A stretch of DNA of 63,015 nt from Acetobacter conturbans (GTDB lineage: Bacteria; Pseudomonadota; Alphaproteobacteria; Acetobacterales; Acetobacteraceae), in NCBI RefSeq assembly GCF_011516755.1, contig NZ_WOSY01000014.1, positions 1 through 63,015 of the forward strand, written 5' to 3'. Positions within the stretch are counted from its first letter, which is position 1, and every line of letters starts with the position of its first letter. Positions 9,407-18,540 of this stretch are shown piece after piece. The translations under genes and the position numbers were made by a program. The notes below the pieces were generated by a model. That model searched no databases. It was not told the origin of the DNA and saw nothing but the letters and a program-made list of their open reading frames with translations.

Positions 9407-10300
9407 ATGCGTTGGGATGGAGTCTTTCCCGCAGTTACCACGCAGTTTGCAGAAGATCTGTCTGTTGATCTGAATGCCACTCAGACAGTAATAGACAATC
9501 TCATCAAGGACGGCGTGCACGGTCTGACCATGCTCGGCACCTGTGGCGAGAACAATTCCCTGGAACCCGATGAAAAAATTAAGGTTCTCGAAGCCGCCTG
9601 TGAAACGGCACGAGGCCGTGTGCCGGTCATGGTGGGTGTGTCCGAACTGACCACGCCACGCGCCGTTCGTTTTGCGAAGGAAGCGACACGCATCGGTGCC
9701 GATGCCCTGATGCTGCTCCCGGCCATGGTCTATGTGCCCAAGAAGAACGAACTTGTCGCGCATCTGAAAGCGGTTGCCGCCGTCACGGATCTTCCGATCA
9801 TGCTGTACAACAACCCGACAGCGTATCGGGTGAATATCGGCATGGACGTGCTGGAAAGCCTTGCCCCGGTGGAAAATATTACCGCGATCAAGGAAAGCTC
9901 CTCCGACACCCGCCGCTACACCGATGTCCATAACCGCTTCGGCGATCGGTACGTCATCATGGCCGGACTTGATGACGTGGCGTTCGAGGGACTGACTCTT
10001 GGTGCGAAAGGCTGGATTTCCGGACTGACAAGCGCCTTCCCGCAGGAATCCGTCGAACTCGTGGAGGCACTCGCCCGTGGAGATCTGGAACGCGCGCTGA
10101 CAATCTATCGCTGGTTCATGCCGCTTCTGCATCTCGATGCGGAACATGATCTCGTCCAGTCGATCAAACTGGCGGAACAGATCATGGGACGTGGTTGCGA
10201 GCGTGTCCGGATGCCGCGGATGCCACTCGAAGGCGCGCGCCGCAAGGAAATCACGGAGATGGTGGAAAAGGCAGCGCAGACACGGCCTTCAGCCAACTGA
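9407..10300 (+). CDS. lhpC: dihydrodipicolinate synthase family, probable pyrroline-4-hydroxy-2-carboxylate deaminase
   Basis: A 297-residue TIM-barrel class I aldolase-like protein. The Schiff-base Lys162 lies in ITAIKESS, and Tyr134 in IMLYNNPT is the family proton relay. The GTCGENNSL segment (residues 44-52) corresponds to the DHDPS substrate loop. The start at 9407 is decided by a strong AGGAGG at 9396-9401, 5 bases upstream; the frame is open further upstream but crosses the operator. In hydroxyproline clusters this protein deaminates pyrroline-4-hydroxy-2-carboxylate to 2-oxoglutarate semialdehyde. Neighbours encode all other pathway steps, which favours this over lysine biosynthesis or sugar-acid aldolase roles. 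Confidence 0.87.
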   Translation: MRWDGVFPAVTTQFAEDLSVDLNATQTVIDNLIKDGVHGLTMLGTCGENNSLEPDEKIKVLEAACETARGRVPVMVGVSELTTPRAVRFAKEATRIGADALMLLPAMVYVPKKNELVAHLKAVAAVTDLPIMLYNNPTAYRVNIGMDVLESLAPVENITAIKESSSDTRRYTDVHNRFGDRYVIMAGLDDVAFEGLTLGAKGWISGLTSAFPQESVELVEALARGDLERALTIYRWFMPLLHLDAEHDLVQSIKLAEQIMGRGCERVRMPRMPLEGARRKEITEMVEKAAQTRPSAN

Positions 10301-10345
10301 AACTACACCTCACCACCTTCTGAATCCCCCACGGAGGAGCCCGTT

Positions 10346-11344
10346 ATGCGCAACACTTTTTTCTGCATTGACGGGCATACCGCCGGCAATCCGGTTCGTC
10401 TTGTAGCGGGCGGCGCGCCCCTCCTTCAGGGCAGCACGATGAGCGAACGCCGTCAGGATTTCCTGCGGCGCTTCGACTGGATCAGAACGGGGCTGTGCTT
10501 CGAACCGCGAGGCCACAGCATGATGAGCGGCGGCTTTTTCTACCCTCCGACACGCGATGATACGGATGCCGGCATTCTGTTCATCGAGACCAGCGGCTGC
10601 CTTCCCATGTGCGGACACGGGACGATCGGCCTTGTCACATTCGGGCTGGAAAACGGACTGCTCCAGCCGCGTGTGCCGGGACAACTCAAGCTGGAAGTGC
10701 CTGCTGGCCTCATCGACATCACCTATGAAACCGAAGGATCGCGCGTCACCTCCGTGACGATCCGCAATGTCCCGGCATGGGTGGCCCGCACAGGCATTGC
10801 GATTGACATTCCCGGCTTTGGCCCCCTCACGGTCGACGTGGCTTATGGCGGCAATTTTTATGCGATCGTGGAACCACAGGGATCTTATCGCTCGCTGGCG
10901 GAACTGGGGGCGAAACGCATTCTGGAACTCAGCCTGCTCGTGAGAGAAGCTGTCAGAAAAATCTATACGCCCGTGCATCCAAATGATCCCACCATTGCCG
11001 GTGTCAGTCATGTTCTCTGGGCGGAACCGGGCTCGGACCCGTCAAAAGAAGGGAAAAACGCTGTTTTCTACGGCGATTCGGCGATTGACCGAAGCCCCTG
11101 TGGAACGGGCACCTCCGCTCGACTAGCCCACCTCCGAAGTCGGGATATTGTGAAAAAAGGCCAGCCGTTTATACACCGCAGCTATATCGGCAGCACGTTC
11201 ACAGCCCGCACGGAGGAGGAAACCACGGTGGGAGATATTCCAGCAATCATTCCCCTCATCACCGGCTCCGCAATCGCCACGGGTTTCAACACCATCTGGA
11301 TCGACCAGGAAGATGTATTCTGGAAGGGATTCCAGGTTGCCTGA
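10346..11344 (+). CDS. lhpA: proline racemase family, 4-hydroxyproline 2-epimerase
   Basis: A 332-residue cofactor-independent epimerase. The two catalytic cysteines are Cys89 in PMCGHGTIGL and Cys252 in SPCGTGTSA. Two Cys at these positions indicate a racemase/epimerase, not a trans-3-hydroxyproline dehydratase, which has Thr at the second site. It would convert trans-4-hydroxy-L-proline to cis-4-hydroxy-D-proline, the substrate of LhpB. GGAGGAG at 10333-10339 lies 6 bases before the ATG. It is 45 bases downstream of lhpC and overlaps the start of the GntR gene. Confidence 0.92.
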   Translation: MRNTFFCIDGHTAGNPVRLVAGGAPLLQGSTMSERRQDFLRRFDWIRTGLCFEPRGHSMMSGGFFYPPTRDDTDAGILFIETSGCLPMCGHGTIGLVTFGLENGLLQPRVPGQLKLEVPAGLIDITYETEGSRVTSVTIRNVPAWVARTGIAIDIPGFGPLTVDVAYGGNFYAIVEPQGSYRSLAELGAKRILELSLLVREAVRKIYTPVHPNDPTIAGVSHVLWAEPGSDPSKEGKNAVFYGDSAIDRSPCGTGTSARLAHLRSRDIVKKGQPFIHRSYIGSTFTARTEEETTVGDIPAIIPLITGSAIATGFNTIWIDQEDVFWKGFQVA

Positions 11345-12062
11345 ACTGCCCGACTTCCGGTGGGATGTAACCGCAGGCACCGGCAGAGATGGACGATTGC
11401 AGGTCCGGACGATTGCAGATCGCCTGTATCACCTCCTGCGCGAGCGCATCATCAGAGGTGAGTTTCAGGGTCATGAGACCATTCGTCAGGACGTCCTCGC
11501 CGGGCGCCTTGGAATCAGCAAGATCCCATTGAGAGAAGCCCTTGCGCGCCTTGAACAGGATGGTCTGGTCAGTTCGCAGGTCAATCGCGGCTTCATGGTC
11601 ACGTCGCTGACCCGTGAAGAAGCGGCCGAAGTGTTTACTCTGCGCCTTCGCCTCGAACCGGAAGCGACCGTGGATGGAAGCATCAGGGCGAATCACGCGG
11701 ATCAGGATTCTGCCCGGAAAGCCCTGCAGAATCTTGAAGAAGCATGGAAATCTCCCTCTGAGAATTGGGGAGATTGCAACCGCGCCTTTCATCTGGCGCT
11801 CATGAGACCGGGCACCGGCACGCTGTCCTACAGCATACTGGAACGACTGCATGTAATCGCCGAACGGTATGTTCTCCTCCATCTGGAGCCGCCGTCTCAT
11901 CACAAACGCGCTGCGAAGGAACATCGCACGCTTTTCAATCTGTGGCTGAAGCGTGACGTCGAAACCCTTCGGCAGTTCGTCCATACCCATATCTTTCAAA
12001 CACAGAGAGACCTTGTGGACGAAATGGAAGATCTCCAGACGACGGCTTCTCGAAGCGCGTAA
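11313..12062 (+). CDS. GntR-family (FCD subfamily) transcriptional regulator
   Basis: Up to 249 residues. A winged helix-turn-helix covers about residues 28-95 (LYHLLRERIIRGEF, then DVLAGRLGISKIPLREAL and LEQDGLVSSQVNRGF), followed by an all-helical FCD effector domain. The ATG at 11313 overlaps the epimerase gene by 32 bases and has AGGA only 3 bases upstream, so a later non-ATG start is possible. As the last gene of the right-hand operon it is the natural candidate to bind the operator at 9349-9381 and respond to hydroxyproline or an intermediate. Target and effector are inferred. Confidence 0.85.
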   Translation: MYSGRDSRLPELPDFRWDVTAGTGRDGRLQVRTIADRLYHLLRERIIRGEFQGHETIRQDVLAGRLGISKIPLREALARLEQDGLVSSQVNRGFMVTSLTREEAAEVFTLRLRLEPEATVDGSIRANHADQDSARKALQNLEEAWKSPSENWGDCNRAFHLALMRPGTGTLSYSILERLHVIAERYVLLHLEPPSHHKRAAKEHRTLFNLWLKRDVETLRQFVHTHIFQTQRDLVDEMEDLQTTASRSA

Positions 12063-12267
12063 GGTCGAGCATCACCGCGTGCTCATTGCCAGCTAACAAA
12101 GTGTGACACAGAAGCAACACACGTAACATCATAGCGGAATCAGAACGACATCTTCTGTCATTTCATATTCCCATAAGTTATTTCTGTTTCAATAACTCTT
12201 CCTATTCTTCTCTTTAAAAACAGCCTCGCAAACACGCCCGTATTTTTCGCTTTGTTTGTTGCGATGC

Positions 12268-12286
12268 CATAATGAGAATGATAGCT
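12268..12286 (+). promoter_or_regulatory. candidate Fur-type iron box
   Basis: CATAATGAGAATGATAGC resembles consecutive GATAAT-like hexamers of the Fur consensus and lies about 72 bases before the TonB receptor gene. The match is imperfect, so this is tentative. Confidence 0.3.
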
Positions 12287-12357
12287 ATACGGCATTACAC
12301 GGATCGAATCAGGTTTAACTGCGTTCCGCTTGCGTCATCGGAAAGGCTAATCGCGCA

Positions 12358-14790
12358 ATGAAAAAGAAAGTTGCCTTTACGTTTTCTCTTCTTGTTACGA
12401 CGATACTTTCCTATGAAACCGGCGCCTCGTCGGAGGCTGCCGCCAGAACCGCAGGAAAAGGCTCGGCAGTAACACCGTCAACACAGACCAAAAGCAGCGC
12501 ACCCGTCGCTCATCGCAAGCGTGCAGCTGGTCCCATGCAGGCTAAAGGCGAAGAGGCTCTCTCCGTGTCAGTGCGGCGCCGCAGTCCGCCCGCGCATATC
12601 CTCGTCTCGCGTGCCGCGATTGAACGACTGGCGCCCGGCATGAACCCGCTGGCTGCACTCAACCAGTCTCCGGGCATAAACTTTCAGTCCGCCGACTCAC
12701 AGGGCACCTCGACCTGGTCAACCCAGATTTTCATGCACGGCTTCTCCCAGTCAGATCTGGGTGTGACGCTCGATGACATGCCGCTTGGTGAGATCACTTA
12801 CCGTAACTACAATGGTGTGAACCCCACCATCGCTACGGCTCCGGAAAACGTGGCGGGCATTGACGTTTCCCAGTCAGCGGGTGCGGAAGAAGTGGCTGCC
12901 AGTAATAATCTGGGTGGCTCCCTCGCCTACCGGACGATTGATCCGGCCCACAAGCTCGGCGCATCCATTCAGCAGGGTTTTGGCAGCTACTCGAACTATC
13001 ACACCTATGTCCGGATCGACAGCGGAGACCTGAATTCGTCGGGAACGCGCTTCTACGTTTCCTATGTTCGGAACGACCAGCAGAAGTGGAAAGGTTACGG
13101 AGAGCAGTTTTCGCAGCAGGCGACAGCCAAGCTCATCCAGCCGATTGCTGAAAAGAGCAGCCTCTCTGCCTATTTCAACTATTATGATATGCATTCTTAT
13201 GAATATCAGGATATGTCGCCCGAAATTCTCCAGAAACTGGGAAACAAGGTAGACAACTACTATAACGGGAAAGCCAGCGGCTATCTTACCGCAGTCAATG
13301 CGGCCAAAGGCATCTACCCCGCAGGCTATTCCAAGCTGTCTGATCCCGAAGATGCATCGTATTATGATGGCCCGACCAACGAGCACGGTTTCCTCGGTTA
13401 TCTGAAGTCAGATCTTACTCTGACCGATCGACTGAAGTGGACCACGACTGCCTATGGTCATGCTGACATGCAGCAAACCGGCTGGACGTCCCCTTACTTT
13501 GCTTCACCCAACGGGTCTCCTCTCAGTGAGATCATGAAGCAGCCGTCCTTCCGCCGGTTCGGCATCCTGTCAAAACTGACATATGACATTGCCCGCAATC
13601 ATATTGGGCTCGGCGTCTGGTACGAAAACAACTCTTATCAGTCATCAATGTATGCTTATGAAGAGCCTAATGTTGCTAACGGTCAGGTTGTAGGCAATCT
13701 TGTTAACGCGCTGCACCATCAGTCCAATCCGTTCGCCGAAATTTTCAACCAGAACTACAACTCGAATACATTTACTGCCTTCGTCAACGATACCTATCGC
13801 CCCATTCAGAATCTTGCCCTGCATTTCGGCTTCAAATCACTGCTGTCAACGCAGCATGTCGGAAATGGCTATCTCAGCACGGCCTATTACGGCAACACGA
13901 TTGGAGACATCGCTTCGGGTGAAGGGCTGACGACCGCCAAGGCATTTCTGCCGCATATTGGCGCCGACTACCACTTCCTGAAAAACCATGAGATTTTCAT
14001 CGATATTTCTGAAAATGCTCGTAACTACATGGAATCAGGCTTCAAGCTGTCAGCATCTCCTTTCGCGGTCACTCAAGCTGCCTACAATGCCAGCCGTGGA
14101 TCCATTCGCCCTGAAAAAGACTGGACCTATGCAATCGGATATCGTTATTCCGATCGTCTGATGGACGCATCCGTTTATGCTTACCGCACCAATTTCTACA
14201 ATCGTCTTCAGCAGATCACCTCCGGCTCCGTTATCAACCCGGTTTCTTCCGTTGAAAATGTCGGCAGCGTGACCATGAACGGTGTGGACGCCCAGTATGT
14301 GATCCGCCCCATCCACAATCTGTCAATTTCTAATAGCGTTAGCTATAACCACGCTGTTTATGACGATAATATTACTCAGCAGGGAACGGTGTACCACACG
14401 AAAGGGCAGCAGGTCGTTAACTACCCGCGCTTCATGTATAAGGCTAATCTTGCTTACGACTGGCGCAGCCTGAGCTTCTACATTGAAGGCAATTTCGTCG
14501 GTCACAGAAATTACGATTACTCCGGTCAGATCCATGCACCAGGTTACTGGCTGGCCAATCTTGGCTTGCAGTGGCACGTCAAGCGTCCGTCTGACAAAGG
14601 AGGCCGCCTCGGTGGCTTCGTGAAGGGGCTGACAGTCGCTTTCAACCTCAACAACATCACCAATCAGACCTACATCGCTACAATGGGTGAAAACGGCAAC
14701 CCGTTGAACGCAGCAAGTGGTTACAGCTATCAGTCGATGCTTCTCGGCATGCCGCGCACAGCATTCGGATCCATCAAGGCAGACTTCTGA
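12358..14790 (+). CDS. TonB-dependent outer-membrane receptor
   Basis: An 810-residue outer-membrane protein with an N-terminal signal peptide (MKKK, then a hydrophobic stretch to about residue 24). A low-complexity linker and a plug domain follow from about residue 70 to 190 (NPLAALNQSPGINFQS; TLDDMPLG). The rest is a beta-barrel rich in Tyr/Asn/Ser strands, ending in Phe (KADF). It imports a ligand across the outer membrane with TonB energy. Ligand is unknown: the context of imino acid genes would suggest one possibility, the upstream Fur-like site an iron chelate. A good terminator follows the gene. Confidence 0.9.
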   Translation: MKKKVAFTFSLLVTTILSYETGASSEAAARTAGKGSAVTPSTQTKSSAPVAHRKRAAGPMQAKGEEALSVSVRRRSPPAHILVSRAAIERLAPGMNPLAALNQSPGINFQSADSQGTSTWSTQIFMHGFSQSDLGVTLDDMPLGEITYRNYNGVNPTIATAPENVAGIDVSQSAGAEEVAASNNLGGSLAYRTIDPAHKLGASIQQGFGSYSNYHTYVRIDSGDLNSSGTRFYVSYVRNDQQKWKGYGEQFSQQATAKLIQPIAEKSSLSAYFNYYDMHSYEYQDMSPEILQKLGNKVDNYYNGKASGYLTAVNAAKGIYPAGYSKLSDPEDASYYDGPTNEHGFLGYLKSDLTLTDRLKWTTTAYGHADMQQTGWTSPYFASPNGSPLSEIMKQPSFRRFGILSKLTYDIARNHIGLGVWYENNSYQSSMYAYEEPNVANGQVVGNLVNALHHQSNPFAEIFNQNYNSNTFTAFVNDTYRPIQNLALHFGFKSLLSTQHVGNGYLSTAYYGNTIGDIASGEGLTTAKAFLPHIGADYHFLKNHEIFIDISENARNYMESGFKLSASPFAVTQAAYNASRGSIRPEKDWTYAIGYRYSDRLMDASVYAYRTNFYNRLQQITSGSVINPVSSVENVGSVTMNGVDAQYVIRPIHNLSISNSVSYNHAVYDDNITQQGTVYHTKGQQVVNYPRFMYKANLAYDWRSLSFYIEGNFVGHRNYDYSGQIHAPGYWLANLGLQWHVKRPSDKGGRLGGFVKGLTVAFNLNNITNQTYIATMGENGNPLNAASGYSYQSMLLGMPRTAFGSIKADF

Positions 14791-14808
14791 TATCTTCCGG
14801 ATACGATT

Positions 14809-14836
14809 ACCCTCCACTCCAAGAAGAGTGGAGGGT
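14809..14836 (+). terminator. Rho-independent terminator after TonB receptor
   Basis: Perfect 11-base stem ACCCTCCACTC / GAGTGGAGGGT with a 6-base loop CAAGAA, followed by AGCTTTTATT. It begins 18 bases after the receptor stop codon. Confidence 0.88.
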
Positions 14837-14877
14837 AGCTTTTATTGGAAAGCCTGTAGAGGCACAGGTCTGACACG

Positions 14878-16332
14878 TTGAAAAGAATTTCTGACTTCTC
14901 ACCCGATAAATTATTCACTACGGGCAGTCGATACAGCATTTCTCTCCTGCCACTTGTGGCTGGATTACTGTCTGCCTCCATGATTACGACGATAATCATT
15001 GGAAATTTTGTTGAACATGAAAAAATCTTATCTCAGATTGCACTTGGCATATCGGTAATATCCGCGATATCTATCGCGGCTATAAGACTTCCCTCAATAA
15101 ACAGAATTGCCCGTATTTTCTTCTTTGGTGCAATTTTTATATCCACTATTTTACTGCTTCTTTCAGATCATTCCCGATCCATTTTGTGGAAATCGACCGT
15201 TCAGGGCACGGAGTTTTCAGCCTTCCTCGTCTCCCTTGGGCTGATCCGCCGACAGGTGAGACATTCACCCGTCATCGCAAAAGCAACTACAGAACTTTTT
15301 AATCTCCCTCACCGCCTGCGGATCGCAGGCATTGTCTTTGGTTCCGAATTTCTTTCCGTTCTTTTTAATATAGGAACAATCGGGATTTTTTCCGATATGG
15401 CAGTCGGCCATAGTTCTCGACAGCATGGAAAAACGGCAATTGACGAAAATAAAATCGTTCTTGCCGCCATCCAGGGAACTGTCCTGTGCACAGCATGGAA
15501 CCCGATGGGGCTGGGCTTTGCCATTATCACGACTTCTTTGCCTGCACTGAATGCCACAACATTTCTTATACTGACGTTCATTGTCGCCATGCTGCTTTCG
15601 GCTGCCCTCGTTTTGTCAGAGCCAGCAGAACTCAGTAAAGGAACAATAACAAAAACTACCTCTCCCGAAAACAGAAAAGCTGTTACCCTTACACTCACCG
15701 GCATCATCGCGTTGATATTCGTAACCGCTATGGTGCATCAACTGTTTCATGTCAGTTTTCTTGTCGCTGGCTGCCTTATTCTTCCCATGTCCGCAGTTCT
15801 CTGGGCATTGGCGGAACCGAACAACCTGAACACCACGAAAACCGGCACTCTGGATGCACTGGCTACCGCCTCCGCAACAATGGCCTCTGAAACCACGATC
15901 TTTCTTTCCGCAAACATCATTGGGAATGCTGCTTCCTTTTTCCTTCAGGCAGCCAGCATAACCAGCGCTTTCCTGAACACGTCCATTCCAGATCTTGTCG
16001 TTATACTGGGAAGCCTGCTGCTGATCCCCGTTGCCGGAGCACTGTTGATCCCCCATTCCATTGTCATGATCACCATTGCTTCAGTGCTGGGGAATTCCCC
16101 CTTAGGTTCGGCTCATCCTTTCTCTCTGGCATTCGCCTTGTGTTATGCTTGGGCATTTGCTGTATCTGCTTCCCCTGTTTCTGCAATTTCGATTATTGGC
16201 TCAAAATATTTGAATGTTTCCGCTACAAAAATGGCCTTTTCCATCAATCGATACTTTACTCTGTGCGGACTTGCGGCAGGCGCAGCGATTGTCACAATAG
16301 CCTATCTGCTCGAAAACTTTCTGCTACCTTAG
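14878..16332 (+). CDS. polytopic membrane protein, possible transporter
   Basis: A 484-residue protein with about 11-12 strongly hydrophobic segments, so an inner-membrane permease is likely. I do not recognise the family with certainty; the general layout recalls ion-transporter superfamily anion permeases. The frame begins with TTG at 14878, with AGG about 9 bases upstream; no ATG lies near the N-terminus except within the first membrane segment (residue 35), so the start is uncertain. Base composition is clearly more AT-rich than in neighbouring genes, which may indicate transfer. It ends 44 bases before the reductase gene on the same strand and may supply its substrate. Confidence 0.6.
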   Translation: MKRISDFSPDKLFTTGSRYSISLLPLVAGLLSASMITTIIIGNFVEHEKILSQIALGISVISAISIAAIRLPSINRIARIFFFGAIFISTILLLLSDHSRSILWKSTVQGTEFSAFLVSLGLIRRQVRHSPVIAKATTELFNLPHRLRIAGIVFGSEFLSVLFNIGTIGIFSDMAVGHSSRQHGKTAIDENKIVLAAIQGTVLCTAWNPMGLGFAIITTSLPALNATTFLILTFIVAMLLSAALVLSEPAELSKGTITKTTSPENRKAVTLTLTGIIALIFVTAMVHQLFHVSFLVAGCLILPMSAVLWALAEPNNLNTTKTGTLDALATASATMASETTIFLSANIIGNAASFFLQAASITSAFLNTSIPDLVVILGSLLLIPVAGALLIPHSIVMITIASVLGNSPLGSAHPFSLAFALCYAWAFAVSASPVSAISIIGSKYLNVSATKMAFSINRYFTLCGLAAGAAIVTIAYLLENFLLP

Positions 16333-16376
16333 AGGGGAAATATTCCAGTGGACGCGCAGAATGACAGGAGAGCGAC

Positions 16377-17279
16377 ATGAGAAGCTATGATCCAGCCGAA
16401 ACCGCCCGAATGCTTCCATTTCCGGAACTTGTCGCATCGCTTCGCACAGCGCTGCTCGATTATGCGGCGGGAAAGATTATCTGCCCGGAACGAACGATCG
16501 TAACATCGCCCGACCAGAATTCCCTTCTGATGACCATGCCTGCGGCTAGTTCCGATGTCATGGTCACAAAAATGCTGACCATTTGCCCGGACAATGGACG
16601 CAACTCACTCCCTGTGATTCAGGGATGTGTCATGTGCGCCGATGCGATCACTGGACGTCTGCTGTTTTCTCTTGATGGCCCCACGGTCACCAAACGACGC
16701 ACGGCGGCAATCAGCATGCTCGGACTGACACTGCTTCATCGCCGATCACCCCAAAAAGTGCTCATGTTCGGAACCGGAATTCAGGCGGTGGCGCACTGCG
16801 AAGCGCTCAGTGCGTTATACCCCGGCACCACGGTCATGGTCGTCGGCCGCACTGAAGAGAAATCGCGGGAGTTCTGCAAGAAACACAACGAATTTTCACT
16901 CGACCTACGCCCCCAGACTGAAGAAACCCATGCGTGCGACGTCATCCTTGGCGTCACCTCCAGCACCGAGATTCTTTACAATACCCTGCCGCCTTCAGAC
17001 TGCACTGTTATTGCCGTCGGGGCATTCCGACCCGATATGATCGAGTTCGGCCCCACTCTTGTCGATGGCAGTGAACTCTATGTCGATGACGTGGTCGGCG
17101 CACCAGCCGAAGCCGGGGATTTCATACAGGCACATGTGAACTGGGAGCATGTCCAGCCGCTCGCCGCAGCCGTGTGCACAGCTCCTTCCCGTGAAAAGCC
17201 GGTGTTCTTTAAATCCGTCGGATGTGCCGCATGGGATCTGGCCGCCTGCCGCACGGCCCGGGATGTTCATCATGATTGA
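16377..17279 (+). CDS. ornithine cyclodeaminase/mu-crystallin family, probable pyrroline/piperideine-2-carboxylate reductase
   Basis: A 300-residue NAD(P)-dependent enzyme. The Rossmann motif VLMFGTGIQAVAHCEAL begins near residue 128 and the N-terminal part has the family's TVTKRRTAAISMLG segment. AGGAG lies shortly before the ATG. Members of this family near hydroxyproline and lysine catabolic genes (LhpI-like) reduce 1-pyrroline-2-carboxylate to L-proline or 1-piperideine-2-carboxylate to L-pipecolate. The latter product is the AmaA substrate, which links it to the operon at 1.8-9.3 kb. Ornithine cyclodeaminase activity cannot be excluded. Confidence 0.72.
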   Translation: MRSYDPAETARMLPFPELVASLRTALLDYAAGKIICPERTIVTSPDQNSLLMTMPAASSDVMVTKMLTICPDNGRNSLPVIQGCVMCADAITGRLLFSLDGPTVTKRRTAAISMLGLTLLHRRSPQKVLMFGTGIQAVAHCEALSALYPGTTVMVVGRTEEKSREFCKKHNEFSLDLRPQTEETHACDVILGVTSSTEILYNTLPPSDCTVIAVGAFRPDMIEFGPTLVDGSELYVDDVVGAPAEAGDFIQAHVNWEHVQPLAAAVCTAPSREKPVFFKSVGCAAWDLAACRTARDVHHD

Positions 17280-17531
17280 ATCCCCGGACACATTCCGCTG
17301 AAGACGCCCTTGCCAGAACAAGAAGGAAAGCAGGCGCACATTTCGTGGTCCTCTGCCGTCCACAGGAGCCTGCCCTCAATCACTGAGCGTGAAATAGTGC
17401 CTGATCCTTCCTGAACCCCATTCGCCAGCCTCATCTCCGTCAGGTTTCATGCCCACTCGCGACATGACCTTGAAGGCACTTTATAGTCATGCTTTCCCGG
17501 CCGGACCGACCAGTGGCGAGCAGAGCAGACG

Positions 17532-18428
17532 ATGAGCATTTTCAAGACTGATATCTGGCGGACAGGCATCGTGAACGCGTCCATGAGCCAGATACGGGAT
17601 ACGGGATCGCTGGAGCCATTCTCCATTCGCTGGCTGCCCAACCCGACGTCTTTCTGTTTCATGGCCGATCCTTTCGGCCTGTGGCGAGACGGGCGGCTGC
17701 ATGTCTTTGTGGAAACCTATGACTACCGGACGCGAAAAGGCGTCATCGACGTGCTCATTCTGAATGAGGCTTTTGAACTCCACGACCAACGAACGGTTCT
17801 TTCTGAGCCCTGGCATCTTTCCTACCCTTTTGTATTCGAAGCGGAGGGTGAAACATGGATGCTCCCGGAAGCCTATCGCTCCGGACGCCTGACGCTTTAT
17901 CGGGCGAAGAGCTTTCCATGGGAATGGGAACCCGTCCCTGCTTTCCACTTCCCTCATGCGGCAATCGACGCCACGCCCGTTTTCACGGACGGGGCATGGT
18001 GGATGTTCTATTCCCCTTCCGAGCCGCAAGCCGACCGGATAGCTGCGCTTCGCCTCGCACGCGCCGACACCCTGACGGGAGAATGGCAGGATGTCGGCGC
18101 TTTACCCATCCGACGTGGGCGAGAGGGCAGCCGCATGGGGGGCACACCACTTATGGAAGACGGCATCGTCACGCTGCCCATGCAGGATTGCACGGAGACC
18201 TATGGAGGGGCGCTACAGTTGTTGACCACCACCCTTCCCCTGACCAGCGAGCCCGTCTTCCAGACTGGACCACGCCTGACGCCCCCCACCTCGGCAGCCC
18301 CCTTTACACAAGGACTGCATACGCTCTCCGCCGCCGGACACGTCACGCTGATCGACACCAAGCGCATCCTTCGCAATGCTCCCGCGCGGCTTGCCGTGGA
18401 TTTACGGCACCGGTTTTCGCGGTCATAA
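17532..18428 (+). CDS. GH43-like beta-propeller protein of a polysaccharide cluster
   Basis: A 298-residue protein with repeated Trp/Asp/Phe blade motifs: FMADPFGLWRDGRLHVFVE, YPFVFEAEGETWMLPEA, ATPVFTDGAWWMFYS. This pattern is that of five-bladed GH43-like domains found with glycosyltransferases and formyltransferases in surface polysaccharide loci. No signal peptide is evident, so it should be cytoplasmic. The start is the ATG at 17532. It opens the glycan cluster, 113 bases before the GT4 gene. Whether it acts as a hydrolase or as a transferase-associated domain is not known. Confidence 0.65.
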   Translation: MSIFKTDIWRTGIVNASMSQIRDTGSLEPFSIRWLPNPTSFCFMADPFGLWRDGRLHVFVETYDYRTRKGVIDVLILNEAFELHDQRTVLSEPWHLSYPFVFEAEGETWMLPEAYRSGRLTLYRAKSFPWEWEPVPAFHFPHAAIDATPVFTDGAWWMFYSPSEPQADRIAALRLARADTLTGEWQDVGALPIRRGREGSRMGGTPLMEDGIVTLPMQDCTETYGGALQLLTTTLPLTSEPVFQTGPRLTPPTSAAPFTQGLHTLSAAGHVTLIDTKRILRNAPARLAVDLRHRFSRS

Positions 18429-18540
18429 GCGGATGAACTATTTCCTGCGCCTGACTGCAATATAAGACGAACGGTCATCGCGATGGCCACAGCGGCCTGT
18501 CACGCCGGGTTACGGCACGAATGAGGCCGGAGAGCACACG

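Noticed and set aside
9308..10147. Long in-frame extension of the lhpB reading frame upstream of 9307
   Set aside because: It is antisense to the well-supported lhpC gene and crosses the operator; the conserved FAD fold begins only at 9307.
12066..12084. GAGCA/TGCTC inverted repeat after the GntR gene
   Set aside because: Short stem with an 8-base loop and no T-run; not convincing as a terminator.
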